From the NCBI RefSeq assembly GCF_008831285.2, contig NC_045143.1:18875655-18939654 (forward strand): 64,000 nt of DNA, written 5' to 3'. Position numbers and translations under genes: made by a program. This DNA is from Nymphaea colorata (Eukaryota; Streptophyta; Magnoliopsida; Nymphaeales; Nymphaeaceae). The notes below the pieces were generated by a model. It worked only from the letters and a program-made list of their open reading frames with translations, was not told the origin of the DNA and did no database searches. Each line of letters begins with the position of its first letter. Positions within the stretch are counted from its first letter, which is position 1. Below, piece by piece: positions 1-11,705 of this stretch.

Positions 1-2
1 CT

Positions 3-1223
3 ACAGGTCGGATTTTTCCTGTTCTTCCTGCGCCTACAAATCTTCAGTATTTTCTTTCCATTAAGCTTGCATCAGACAATTATTTGATTTGGGAATCTCA
101 GTTTACGCCTCTCTTTAAGAGTTATAATCTTATGAGTTTCATAGATGGTAAACAACCATGTCCCTCTGAATGGATTGATGACAACAATGGCTTCCAATGT
201 CGGAATCCAAAGTATGATGAATGGTACAGATTAGATCAGCTTTTATTAAGTTGGATTCTTTCATCTTTAACTGATCTTGTTCGTAGTCATGTTGTGGGAA
301 TTTCTTCCTCTCATGAATTATGGGATGCCCTCAAACGTATGTATGCTGCCTGCTCAAGAGCAAGAATCCAGCAGTTGAGAAACCAACTTCAGAACTTAAG
401 AAAAGGAACTGAAACTATTTCAGAATATTTCTGCAGAGCAAGAAATATTGGTCACCAATTAGCTCTTGCATCCAAACCAGTGGATGATGATGATTTGATC
501 ACCTACATCATGACTGGTTTACCATCGGGAGAATATGGGTCTCTTAGAACTGCGTTGAACACTAGGGTTGATCCCATTAATATGGAAGACTTGCTTGCTA
601 TGTTGCTTATTCACGAGGCACAATTGGATGAAGTTCATAATCTCCCTATTGGAACTCCATCAGCAAATTTTACGATGAAAAATCAAAATTTTTGTGGCAA
701 TCGCTTTAAACATAACAGAGGTCGCAATAAAACTCAAGATCGTTCTCTGAAAAATCAGGTTGGATCTTGCTTTGCTTGTGGCAATAATGGTCATATTGCT
801 GCAAATTGTCGCACAGTTTGTCAAGCATGTCGTCAGCCTGGCCATGGGGCTTTGAAGTGCAAAGCATATAAAATGCAGAAATTTGATGATGCTCCATCTA
901 TTGAAGCGCATACTGCTAATGCTTATCGGTCATTTGATCATGGAGGATGGTACCCTGACTCTGGAGCCACCCATCATGTAACGCCAGATTTCAACAACTT
1001 GACAATCCAATCTAACTACAATGGAGGAGATCAAGTTCGCATCGGAAAAGGCCAAGGTTTGAACATTACACACATTGGTACCTCTGTTTTCTATCATCTT
1101 GATTCTAAGTTCATCATGAAAGATATTTTACATGTGCCATCTATCACCATCACCACCACCATCTATTTCCCCACATGCACCCGCTATTACCACATCACCA
1201 CCACCATCCATTTCTCCACATGA
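3..1223 (+). pseudogene. copia gag and protease N-terminus (partial)
   Basis: The frame is open from base 3, ahead of any start codon, and the upstream residues (IKLASDNYLIWESQF) match the N-terminal copia gag signature, so the gene begins outside the window. A UBN2-type gag domain fills most of the frame. Two zinc knuckles of the form CX2CX4HX4C follow (CFACGNNGHIAANC at about 770-811 and CQACRQPGHGALKC at about 821-862). The protease active site WYPDSGATHH lies near 950. After the motif LHVPSI the reading becomes low-complexity His/Thr-rich sequence, which is the deletion junction; codons after about 1,143 are an out-of-frame run into the linker ahead of RT. Confidence 0.85.
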
Positions 1224-1245
1224 ACCTGCCATTACCACATCACCA
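1150..1245 (+). repeat. short tandem duplication in the copia Pro/Ser linker
   Basis: A unit of about 45 bp containing CATTTCNCCACATG and CTATTACCACATCACCACC occurs twice in tandem. It lies in the Pro/Ser/Thr-rich spacer that precedes RT in copia polyproteins and begins only a few bases after the integrase-deletion junction. Confidence 0.6.
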
Positions 1246-2970
1246 CCATCTTCCCCTTCACCACCCGCACAAACATCACCTTCCACTTCACCACCCTCTC
1301 CCTTCCCACTATCCTTACCTAATGATTCACCTCCTCCAGCCTCCAAAACTCACTCCATGATCACTCGCCTCCAAACTGGATCCATTAAACCCAACCCCCG
1401 TTACATTAATCACCTTACCGAGTTGCCTTTAGAAATTGAACCTAAAACTTTTACCCAAGCCTCTAAGCTCTCCCATTGGCACAATGCCATGCTTGAGGAA
1501 TACAATGCTTTGATGAAGAACAACACTTGGATTCTTGTTCCTCCCTCTCCCTCTCACAATATTGTTGGCAATAAATGGGTATATCATATCAAGAGAAAAG
1601 CTGATGGCAGTATTGACAGATATAAAGCTCGTCTTGTGGCCAAAGGGTATACACAGGAATCCGGCATTGATTACTTTGAAACTTTTAGCCCTGTGATTAA
1701 ACCCACTACAATTCGAATTGTTCTTACTCTTGCTGTTTCACACAATTGGGTGGTTCGCCAGTTAGATTTCAACAATGCGTTCTTACAGGGCACTTTATCT
1801 GAAGATGTTTATATGTCACAACCTCAAGGCTTTGTTAATACTCAATATCCGCATCATGTCTGCAAGTTACAGAAAGCTCTTTATGGACTTAAGCAAGCAC
1901 CTCGAGCCTGGTTTCAATGCCTTAGTTCCTTTCTCATTTCAAATGGTTTCTCCGCCTCCAAGATTGACACTTCACTATTTCTCAAATTTGTGGGTTCTCA
2001 TTCCATCTTTATTCTTATTTATGTTGATGACATATTGATCATTGGAAGCTGCTCCGCCGCCATTCATCAGCTTATATGTCAAATGGGGTGTGCATTCTCA
2101 ATAAAAGATCTTGGGCATCTACATTATTTTCTTGGAGTTGAAGCACAGTTTACACCTCAAGGACTCTTTCTTTCTCAATGCCAGTATATGCAAGATCTTC
2201 TCAAGCAAAGCGACATGGTTGATGTCAAGCCCCTTCCTTCGCCTTTAACTGTTGGCGAAAAGTTATCTAAATTTGATGGCACGCCGCTACTTGATCCTAC
2301 TCCATATCGCCAAATTGTTGGTGCTCTCCAGTATGCTACCCTTAGCAGACCCAATCTTGCTTATGCTACCAACAAGGTCTGTCAGTTTATGCAAGCTCCT
2401 ACCACTGTTCATTGGGCTGCCGTCAAACGCATACTTCGCTACATTAAGCACACTCTTCATCTTGGGTTTCTTATTCGGCCGTCTTCGCACCTTTCTCTTA
2501 CAGCATATTCTGATGCCGATTGGGCTGGCAATCCTGATGATCGAAGATCTACTACCGGCTTTGCCATCTTTCTTGGAGATTCCTTGGTTTCGTGGTCTGC
2601 AAAGAAGCAAAATACTGTTGCTCGCTCCAGTACTGAGGCAGAATACAGGGCGTTGGCCTCCACTGCCGCCGAAGTTCTCTCCATATCATATTTTTTACAG
2701 GAACTTCGTCACCCTCTTTTCACCATTCCCCGGCTCCTATGTGACAATATGGGTGTTGTTCAATTGACTGCCAATCCGGTTTTTCACCAACGCACTAAGC
2801 ATATTGAAGTCGATATTCATTTCATCTGGGATCATGTGCAACATCATCGCCTTACAGTTCATCATGTTCCAGCTACTGACCAACTTGCTGATACCATGAC
2901 CAAGCCCCTTGCTCGCTCACCATTTGAATCCATTCGTGTCAAGCTTAACGTCCTTCCTAGGCCATTCAGC

Positions 2971-2981
2971 TTGAGGGGGGC
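2971..2981 (+). other. polypurine tract of the copia element
   Basis: TTGAGGGGGGC directly follows the end of RNase H and encodes the usual SLRG residues. It is the expected plus-strand primer site. The next bases, TATTGAAGATAATG, look like an LTR start whose TG has become TA. Confidence 0.65.
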
Positions 2982-3300
2982 TATTGAAGATAATGCTCAA
3001 GGAAACAATATCACTGGCAAAATTGTTGCTGTTTCTGTTGACCAAAAGATTAGGAAAGAAAATCAGAGGTGTAACCAACAATATCTTCAAGATATTGATG
3101 CCAATCAAGATCCTAGAAATCAGGAAATGAATGACCCCTGTATTCCTTTAAATGTTAATGGAACCTCTCACACAAATGATTGAGGCGTGTGAGAGAGAAA
3201 CCTTTGTTCGTGGACGTAGACTCGATCCTGAGTCGAACCACGTTAAAACTCTCTGTGTCTTGGTGTTTTGCCTTTTTCCCTTTTACAACCAATCAATCAA
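2982..3300 (+). repeat. copia 3' LTR, outer end unresolved
   Basis: The sequence follows the polypurine tract and contains stretches common near copia LTR ends (GTGGACGTAG, CGAACCACGTT, CTCTGTGTCTTGG). Without the 5' LTR or a TSD the outer border cannot be fixed. Confidence 0.45.
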
Positions 3301-3343
3301 TCGATCTGATCCACCTGCGAAACCGTGTGAGAGAGATGGGGAG

Positions 3344-6300
3344 GTCGACCTTGGAGAGAAGCAGTTTCTTTATCAGGTAGCTAGAAATCTGATTTGATCG
3401 GATATGTTTCATTCGGTTTCATTCAGTTTATTTGTTGATTTTTCTATTTCTTCCTATCTAGTTTTCAAGAGGGCTTCATCCTTGCCGAGAACTCGTCTGC
3501 ATCCTTTTCTTCATTGTCTTTGGTATTACTTTTGTTTGCACACCCTCAGGCACAAGGAGGAAGATACCAATCTGGAGCTGCTCTGATGCCAAATAGGTAA
3601 GGTAATTTATTCTTCTTCTTCTTATGTTTGTTTGTGCATGCTCGATCCATCTGGCGCATGGTTCAAATCATTAACTATGGGATTTGTTTGCTTTGTCTTT
3701 CTTTTCTATAGTACATGATTGTCATCGAATGATAAATTTCCTTACCTTTTTCTTTATCTCCTGAGGACTGTCGGTGGTTGATTGGATTCCACCGCCAGTA
3801 AGTAATCTTTCCCTTTCGCTTTTCCTGTGTGATGGGAAGATGGTGTGGAGTGTAGACTTCGCCTGTAAAAGGGGCAAGAAGGGGAGGACCCAGAAGTGTT
3901 AGGAACTACATAACGTTGGAATTAAGCCCAAGTATATAAGAGCAGCATTATCAAAGAAATGTTAAACAAGCCATTTTAACTAGCTAATATCTTTGAGGAA
4001 AGACATGAATTAAATCTAATTTGAAAGGGTCATGCATTTTCTACAGAATTAATGACAAGCAGAAGCTTTGACATTTTTCTTAAGATTTTATCCTTAACCT
4101 TCTTCTGCACTTAAACAGCCAGGCTTTGCCGTTTCGACTATCATAACTTGGGAAGATTATGAATATATATATATCTCCATGGTCTGCTAAAGATTAGGTG
4201 ATGATAATTCAAGAAGCATGCAATTAGTTATTGACACGAATTGATGATCAATCTTCTATAGGTAAGATATCATTCAATTAATTGCAGAGATTTTACTGAG
4301 TCGTTACAACAAAAATATTCTTATAAAGGAAAGCAACCAGTAGTGGCAAGCGTCTGCACAGGTAATCTCCATGTCTAGCTAGTTCCTTTGCTTAAATTGT
4401 TCTTTATAGTGAAGATCCCTTAAGAATTCAGTTTTTCTTTCTCCTTCTAACTTTCTTTTTAACTAGGGCTTGGAACAAACAGAAAAATAGCAAAGAGAAA
4501 AAAAGAAACACAGTTTTTAGTGAACATCCATATTGTAACAGTATTTTTGGGGGTGCGTTGAAGAAGTGGCATAGTGGACAACCCAAGTTATGGGTTCCTC
4601 TATCACATGAGGCAGAGATATTTGATGTGGCCCACTTGCAGAAGTGGACGAGTACCTCAACCCGTTTGAAGTAGACAAAGGAAGAAGCTAAAATCTTCTT
4701 TGCCCATATGAAGCTTGTCATGCATTTTGATATTTGGCATTATCAATTTTTATAGGTACTAATGGAATGGTTCTAGAAGTTGGAAGCATCTTGATAGAGA
4801 AGGTCTGGACATGCACCTGCAAACCAAGTTTCTATTTCTTCTTGGTCAAAATGATTTTTTAGAACTATTTTTTCAGTGGATCTTGTGTCCCCCCATTTTC
4901 TATATCTCTTTCCTTTTAAATGGAATGCTTTCATTCTTCATTGAATGGCGAATGTAGGTACACTACTGATCATTTGAAAATGAAATAAGAAACAGGGGCT
5001 GCGACAATTTATCCATCAAATGAGGCCTAGAGGAGCAGAGGGCGATGAGGTGGTAAGACCGTCAGTAGGCACCTTTATCAACTGCTGAACTTGTGGTCAG
5101 GGGTGCCACTCTTGTCTTATGTGCATGTTGATATGAGATACTAGTTTCTGTTGCTGTCTAAGGACCCTTGGTTGCTTTTATGGATTTGTAGTTTCCTCAG
5201 TTTATTGTATCAACAAACTGGTACATGAAACATCCTTGTCATATTATGTGCAGGCAAACACATACAAAAATGGATGGCTAATGTTATGTAGAAGAAGAGC
5301 TAACCGGTTAATAAGATCCTATATGATATTGGTGGTGGCATAAATTATATTTTCTAGTATTTTATGTTGTTGTACTAGGCTTCTCCACTCATTGTCTTCT
5401 GAAGGGCAGTATGAACATGCTCTATTAAAGGATAAATTCCTTCAATATCTTGCTCTGTTAAAGGACTCAGTTGATCTAGAGCAGATGGCAAAGGAAGAGA
5501 TGTCTGATTTTCTGGAGAATGTCAACTTCTTTCTTACGATTGTTCGTTTACTTCTTTTTCTATTTGGAAATGATGTGATATTTTTTTGTGATATTTTTTT
5601 CTCTTCTGCTTGTACCTAACTGTGACATTGTTTTGTTCGAAAAACTCAAGTGTTGTTGGATGATAATTATATTGTTGGTCACTTAATTAGAAGAAAAGAA
5701 GAGTTTGGCAGCATTAGCATGGGCTGGATCCAGTTGGGTATCAGGACAAAAGCTAAGTTGGCTAATACTTATCCAAATAAATGTCGGTTGGACCAGGTTT
5801 GCCATATCAAATATTAGTTTGGTATGATTAATTGTAAAAGGTGTGCTGGAGTAATGAGTTTTATTAACTATTAATTCATTAGTCTTACGACAATGTTATT
5901 TGAATAGAGAAAGAGAAACTTTAAAGGCACAGCAAAATAATTTGAGATAATTGAAGGGGCACTTGACTTTTTCATATTGTTAAAAAAGGCACTGCACCAA
6001 TAGTACAGAGCAATATCTGCCCATTAACCTACAGTTATTACTAACTTAATCTTGTGGTTGCATCTTGCGTGCATAGTCACAAAAACACGTTTTTTTGAAA
6101 AAAATGCAATAAATTATATTGTCGTTTAAAATTTAAAAGAAGGCATTTTAAAAAAAAAACGTTAAAAAAGAATTCACTTTTTTTTCATTTTTTTAATTTT
6201 TTCTTCATTTTCTTAATGCCAAACAGTTTTTTTTTTTCATTTTCTATTTTTTATCTGTTGCAAATCTACTTGTATTTTGATGTTTGTGTTATTAGTTTCT

Positions 6301-6906
6301 CACTTATTTTATTTTCCCCCCACTTTTTGTTTTTTTTTTTTTAATTTTTAAAAATTTACTGTATAGTTCCTAATTTTTTAAGCTAACCGTATTAAACCCG
6401 AGAAAAACCTTGCCGTTTAAAACTTCAAAACGTTATTTATGACTATGGTTACGTGTGCTGAAATTCCAAGCTACCATTAATAAATTTAACTTACAAGTAA
6501 TTCATTAGTTTGTATTAGCTTCCTTAAGTACCACATCTCGTATTTAATGCATGCATGATTTATCCAAATAAGTTAGTTTTTGTAGTAATTAGTATTTAAA
6601 ATAATGATGTGACCTTTTAATGTTACTGTTAGAAAGTTCTTCAAGCTGGATATAAACCTCGCTGTCTTAATTATTTGCTCTCTTCTTACTTTCAGGACTT
6701 GTGGAATGTCTTAGCAGTGGAATTGAGAGTCTGGTATTGTGATTTTACATATCCATATTCCTTTAGTTAGCACATAATTTGCTTTTATTTTCTAATTATC
6801 TAACTTCTTATATAGGAAACTATCACTGAGTAAATGGGATGTAACATCATCGAAGAAGGCACCCTTGACGCTCCCAAAAGGCACTGCAGAGCTCATCCAT
6901 GCATGA
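3344..6906 (+). CDS. host gene-like exon chain, unidentified protein (3' part)
   Basis: I do not recognise this protein. The model is a chain of exons with matching phases: up to 3,376 (reading EVDLGEKQFLYQ, then gtagct); 3,550-3,596 (after CCCTCAG, reading AQGGRYQSGAALMPN, then gtaagg); 5,379-5,520 (after TACTAG, reading LLHSLSSEGQYEHALL to SDFLEN); 6,696-6,733 (after TTTCAG, DLWNVLAVELRV); and 6,816-6,906 (after TATATAG, ending in TGA). Every split codon joins without a stop, the sequence between is AT-rich like plant introns, and exon 3 is Lys/Leu/Glu-rich and probably helical. Weak points: exon 3 has a poor donor (gtcaac), the first exon has no in-frame ATG of its own, and no domain is evident. 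The 5' part may lie beyond the copia insertion, which would make this a disrupted gene. Confidence 0.4.
3597..5378. other. AT-rich non-coding stretch (putative intron 2)
   Basis: No open frame of note and no repeat that I recognise. The stretch sits between two putative exons of the host gene and has intron-like base composition. Confidence 0.4.
5521..6695. other. AT-rich non-coding stretch with poly-T runs (putative intron 3)
   Basis: Very AT-rich, with long T runs at about 6,170-6,240 and 6,300-6,360. No coding signal is visible. Confidence 0.4.
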
Positions 6907-8238
6907 TGAATGGAACGTTTACATAGAAACAGTAGAGTCAATCAAAATACTTTCTTTCTCAATGAAGAGAGCAATTTATTGCCATGATCAATGGAATCAC
7001 TATCTTATTAAATTTTCTGTCTTACTGTACTTCTACCTTGCAAATGATAGTCTTTCTACAAAAGTTGTCTAGAAATTGATTCAATAAAAAACAGATTAAA
7101 ATAAGGCAAAGGCAAAACAAAGTAGATGTTCTCTAGGAATTTTCTTTAAAACCAAATTTGAGACTCTAGTATGAAATTTGAAATCAAGATGCCTTATCAA
7201 GCTTAACCTCCTCTTAATATTTAGTTCCTCATTTTCAAGTGCTTACAGATTTTACTTGATTCTTTATAGATTGAGCTTAGACCAGCTTATGAGAGTAACA
7301 GGCGAAGCTGCAGCAAAACCTACTTCGTTCATCTCATTTACAACCATAGTAATTTCAAACATGAATTTTTGTTATTGATTCAATCATAGTAAGTTCTATA
7401 CGTAAATGTCCAGTCCCATGCAAGGTTCATTTTCTAATTGTTAACTGTACCGTTTGTCTAGTTCTGTGAATCTGCTGGGATTTCAGACTTACTATAGGGG
7501 TTGCAGTCTGAAGAATGAGTAGTGCTCTGGGGAAGACTTATTCGGAAAATAGCTAGTTCATGATTTTCATACACATGAGCAGCATATCAAAAGTTATCCT
7601 AGTGCACTAGGCAGTTCATTATGTCAATCCTCAACAAATGCTATGACTACTAATGTGATTTATCAGCTCTGCAAGCCACTGGTTTATTGCAAGTTTCAGG
7701 ATAATGGTAATTTGATGAAGGGTTTAAGCTCATCTCAAGGGCGGGGTAATTTGGCATCTCATGTTCCTTATGCAGTCCTGGCCACAAATCCTGAATCTGA
7801 GGTGATTTATTTATTTTATGTTGTCTTCATTTTTCTCTTGTGCCTCTTAAAAATTAGTGAAGAAGCTCAAAAGATTAATGTACTGAAAGTGGATCTCTAT
7901 TTTCTTTATATCTGTTATTAACTATGCAATGTGCATTTCTGAAACCAAATGCACACATATGGAGTCAACAGTAAGATGATAGTTTATTAGCATTTAGCAA
8001 TGTGGATCTGGAGAAAAGTGTGAACAGTAGATATTTGATGATTAGATTGGAACGCCAATATATACAAACTTAGTATGCAATCTTGTATGCACTGCAGTTT
8101 GGATATTAACCTGTTTAAATTATAAATATATTTATGAAAATTCATTGTGTTTTTAAGTGTAAAAAATTATGTACCTACTGAAATAACCAGCATGTCTTTT
8201 TTTTTGTGAAAAATGGAGGGCCATATAACGGTGAAAAG
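6907..8238. other. intergenic AT-rich DNA with an exon-like fragment
   Basis: Mostly non-coding. One stretch at about 7,697-7,800 reads as an open peptide (LMKGLSSSQGRGNLASHVPY) ending before a GT, but it does not join the upstream exon chain in phase, so I leave it unassigned. Confidence 0.3.
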
Positions 8239-8322
8239 TTTCACCGCTTAGACCATATTGGTAACAGCTTCCACACTACTTTTCACCGCTATAGACCATA
8301 TTGGTAACAACTTCCATATTTG
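8239..8322. repeat. 42-bp tandem duplication
   Basis: Two copies of a unit holding TTTCACCGCT and AGACCATATTGGTAACA start at 8,239 and 8,281. The first is preceded by the palindrome GGTGAAAAGTTTCACC. The unit lies about 100 bp before the left end of element G. Confidence 0.6.
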
Positions 8323-8425
8323 CCAATAATGGGTGAGGTGTTGCCAATAGAATTATTAGCAACGGCTGACACCCTATGAAATATACTTTCCCAATGCAAC
8401 AAAGAGCAAGGGCAACCTGGACTAT

Positions 8426-8898
8426 TGTAAGACCCTGCCCTGGCCCATGGCCAGGGATGATAGGGCCTGGCCGGCCACAGATGGATGGTCTGGCCTGGCC
8501 CAGCTAGGATATCTTGGCATGCGTATGCCATGGAAGAAAGCACTTACATGGTCTAAAGAAACTAGCAGCACACCACGAGTCGGCGGAAGCAGGCCACACG
8601 TCGGCAGAAGCAGGTCAAAGGTCAGTAGTAGCAAGCATTCCGAAATTTATGGTAGACTACAGTTTTTGGTGTTCCTCCCTTCGGGTGCAAAGCGATCACC
8701 TACAACATTTATATAAGGAACCATGATGGCGAATGGCCATCGGCCCCTAGACACGTGCCTACTGCGGATGGATGGCTGGGTGTTAGGACCCACGGCCGGG
8801 AGGGATGCCGGAGGCAGCCGACCGTGGTCTCGATCGCCCAAGATCTCGCTCGGAGGGGGAGAACGCCAATGGAACAGTAACCGGCTGAGGTGAGACGG
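8426..8898 (+). repeat. element G 5' LTR, piece 1
   Basis: GC-rich start of the LTR, between the TSD ACTAT and the insertion of DE. The last five bases, GACGG, are the DE target site, repeated at 18,660-18,664. I could not find a matching piece in the 3' LTR. Confidence 0.6.
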
Positions 8899-9021
8899 TG
8901 TTAGGACCAAGACCCGGCGTCGACCAAGACCTCTGCCAGATGTCGATCCTCTCCCAAGATCTCTCGGAGGAGCCGTCGGACAAAATAAAAAAAACAAGTT
9001 ATTTACAATTTCAAAACCCGA

Positions 9022-9037
9022 CCGGACAGGACCCCGG
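9022..9037 (-). other. conserved LTR block shared by several families
   Basis: CCGGACAGGACCCCGG lies about 130 bp inside the LTR end. The same or nearly the same block occurs at the same position in LTR E (about 15,598), LTR A (20,260), B (28,600), C (36,835) and F (40,834), although the rest of these LTRs is diverged. Confidence 0.7.
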
Positions 9038-9268
9038 CGCAAAATCCCCTAGGTAGCGGTACAAGTCTTGTGTATCCCAACCCGTGAGGCTTACTCCCTA
9101 CTACAAAGAATGGGTTTGAAGGTCGTACAACGTGCGAGCGATACAATAAAGCTCTCAATCCTCACTCACAAACCATACAATCAAACCATCTTGTCATACA
9201 TGCCTAATGAACGTGCAAACCACACCCAATCTCAAGAGGTAGGCTGCTGCCCCCGCGGTCGTGTCCTT

Positions 9269-9291
9269 GGCTCTTGAGCCTTAGAGGTACC
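9269..9291 (-). other. conserved LTR stem-loop with GGTACCTC block (DE, left LTR)
   Basis: The + strand reads GGCTC-TT-GAGCC, a perfect 5-bp stem, followed by TTAGAGGTACC and preceded by GTCGTGTCCTT. Other LTR families have different stem sequences at the same position with the same flanks. Confidence 0.65.
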
Positions 9292-10429
9292 GCTGGTCAA
9301 GGCAATGGCCGTAGTCAGGCTCAAAAGCAAAGCATGTAATATAACACCCAATCCACGTAGCTATAGGGGGTTGAGAAGATCACCGGCCAAGGCTAAGCTT
9401 GGCTAAGTCCGCAAGATGACCCGGAGGTGAAATCCAAACCTCGGGTATTGCAGCAACGGGCAATGAAGAGGCTCGGCCCTCCTGGCCGAGGAAGAGGTAG
9501 ACTCCCGCCAAAGATGGCTACGGCTTGCGGGCTGAGATCTACCTTGAGAAGCGGCACGCCTTGCCGCTATGGAGGAGGTGAAGTTGGCGTCAACTCCTTG
9601 TGAAGATGTCGCCCACTTAGGTGCACTCCTTGCTCGGCCTCGTAGAAGAGGTAGTCCACCTTGGATGGGAGGTAGGCTAGGTCGAGTAGGCTGACTTGGG
9701 TTAGGTCGGACTGGTGTGGACTGAACCCTGGTGAAGTGGATTCGGGTGAGGTTAAGTTGGTGGATTCGGTCAAGGTCAAAGGGAGGGGCTAGGTCTAGGT
9801 CAAGTTGACCTTAGGTGGGCCAGGTCAAGTGGGTCGAGCTGGGTTAGGTTCATGAGAGGAAGATGGTAAGTGTGTGGAGGCCAATGGTTATGGAAGGTTG
9901 AAAGTGGCTAAGGCGCGTGGTGGATAAGGAAAGGTGGATGCATGTGATTGATTGATGGAAGGTATGGTAAGAAGCGGCAAGAGGGGTTTCCTATGTTGGC
10001 ACTAATGGGTTGGCTAGAATATAGGAAGGGATTGGGGAAGTAAAGGCGAGTAGTCTTGCCTTTTTGGATTGTGGACGAGGTGGCGTGCTGGCTCCTTTCC
10101 AAGATTGTCTCCTCCAAAAATGGCGGGTGAGATTGCCTTGGTGGATTGGCTAATCCTTCCACCCGAATCTTCCAAGATTGTCGCTAGGATGTTGCCTAAT
10201 TCTGCTCCACGTACTTGGTCACCCACGTGTCCAGATTCAATATTGGTTTTCTTCCTTTGTTAGCTCATCCTTGGATGCTTGACACGTGTAAGGCTCAGAT
10301 GAAGGGCGTGAGGAGCTGCTAGGATAGCCTTGGCTCCTTCCAGACTTAGCTCCTTGTGAAGATGAGACAAGGGCGGCAGCTAGGATTTGGAGTTAATTCC
10401 CGCACGTCCTCAATTCAAACAAATGACCA

Positions 10430-11120
10430 AAATAGGCCAAATGATCAAAGCCAAATAAAATGAATAATAATTTAAGCAAGGGCAATTTAGAGAACTTCAC
10501 CAGGTCGCCGGAAAACCCAATTCGTTGCTGGAATGGGTGATGATTTCACCGGTTGGCCACGCCGGTGCAATTGGCCCTAGTTCTCCAAAGTGGGCCTGCA
10601 GACAGTCCTGCTCCCGTCCATATTTCACTATCCAAATGACATCCGATCAATGTGATTTTTGGATATGTTGTAGCTGAGATCGAGACGAATCCAACGGTAC
10701 CAAGAACTCCTTCAGAACCTCAACGGATCGTCAGAAAATGGTCGTTGATCAGACCGGTCTGCTACTGGCCGTGGCAGAACAACGGCGGCGACACAGATCC
10801 TTGTCGCCGCAGATTTAGATACCCAAATGAACTCCGTTCTTAATGAAATTTGAACAGATGATAGCTGACCTCAAGATGATTCTAACGGCGTATTGTACGC
10901 GTTGAAACTCCCAAGGAATCACCAGATCCAGATCAAAGAACAGCAACCTGTTTCTGGAAATGACAGAATCGCGGCCGCGGAATGTGTTCTGTTCCTGCTC
11001 TAATTTGACCGACCAAACGAATTTCAATCACCACCAAATTTGGGTATGTTGTAGAGGACGTCGAGACGATTCCAACGGTATATAGATCGTCCTCTAACTC
11101 CTGGTAGATCTTCAGATATG
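10430..11120 (-). repeat. degenerate repeats of about 190 bp in the DE LTR
   Basis: Similar blocks starting near 10,630, 10,822 and 11,012 contain CCAAAT/CGAAC/T, then ATGTTGTAG or ATGATAGCTGA, then GAGACGA/AGATGAT followed by TCYAACGGYRTAT. They are spaced about 190 bp apart and are strongly diverged from each other. The right LTR carries the same series at about 17,220-17,700. Confidence 0.55.
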
Positions 11121-11695
11121 GCTCTTTAAACAAGTGTATGTTTCTGGAGTTCCGCCAGCGCGCGCGCGACCGAGAACGAGATTCCTTTTTGCGATCAACC
11201 CAAAGGAAAATCCCGAGGGAAACTCGAGCACTTGCCTTGTTTAAGGGGTTGATCCGTGTCCTTGCAGCCTAGGGTAGACTCCACCAGATCTGTCAGCCCT
11301 CGTCCGCCTTCCCGATTGAAGATCTGGCCTCTAAACCTCGTTGTGGATGAAAAGGAATGCACCTTGGTCTCCTTGTCTTGCGGGTTTGGGGTAAAAACGT
11401 GAGGTGAAGAAGACAAAGTGCTGCTCGGAAGCTTCACCTTGAGGTCTTCCGCTCGTAGCTCCTTCGGCCGTTGAGAGAAGGGAGTTTAGAAGAGGAAGAA
11501 GCTGAAATAGAGGAGGCCGTGAGGTTGAAGAAGAGCACGAACCAGCCGTCGCCGGTAATGGAGGGTTGGAGAAGAGTTTCCGGTCGTCACCGATGAGAAC
11601 TAGTGGAGAAGATGATCCCTCACGGGGAGGAGAGAGAAAGTGACGAAAATCAATTCTTCATTATCAAAAGCATACCTAGGGTTTTACACCCTAGA

Positions 11696-11705
11696 GAATA
11701 TATAC
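11696..11705 (-). promoter_or_regulatory. TATA-like box of the DE LTR
   Basis: The minus strand reads GTATATATTC about 580 bp from the U3 start. If it is used, transcription begins near 11,665, leaving a very long R/U5 of about 2.8 kb. Confidence 0.45.

Larger units (their letters stand above)
1132..3183 (+). pseudogene. copia reverse transcriptase and RNase H
   Basis: This frame encodes the C-terminal half of a copia polyprotein and has no internal stop. After a Pro/Ser-rich spacer comes an RVT_2 domain: NKWVYHIKRKADGSIDRYKARLVAKGY near 1,570-1,650, LDFNNAFLQG near 1,765, and the catalytic YVDD near 2,020. RNase H follows, with SDADWAG near 2,510 and [10 protein letters not shown] near 2,625, then the usual HIEVDIHFI and TKPLARSPFE tail. 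The first codon shown is only where the frame opens; the true start belonged to the gag frame, which is now out of phase. The frame runs about 200 bp past the polypurine tract into the 3' LTR. It keeps its catalytic residues but has no start and no integrase, so it is a pseudogene. Confidence 0.85.
1..3300 (+). mobile_element. Ty1/copia retrotransposon, 5' end outside window, integrase deleted
   Basis: The order gag, zinc knuckles, protease start, then reverse transcriptase and RNase H on the + strand identifies a copia (Pseudoviridae-type) element. The 5' LTR and the first gag codons lie before base 1. The rest of protease and the whole integrase are missing at a junction near 1,145, so this copy cannot move by itself. 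A polypurine tract at 2,971-2,981 marks the start of the 3' LTR. The outer end of that LTR is not resolved because the partner LTR and the TSD are not in the window; about 3,300 is an estimate from where LTR-like sequence fades. Confidence 0.85.

Noticed and set aside
3579-3591. GCTCTGATGCCAA resembles a reversed primer-binding site
   Set aside because: No LTR terminus follows on either side, and the stretch reads as part of a putative exon with good splice sites.
7643-7921. Further exon of the host gene
   Set aside because: It does not join the upstream chain in phase, and that chain already ends in a stop at 6,904-6,906.
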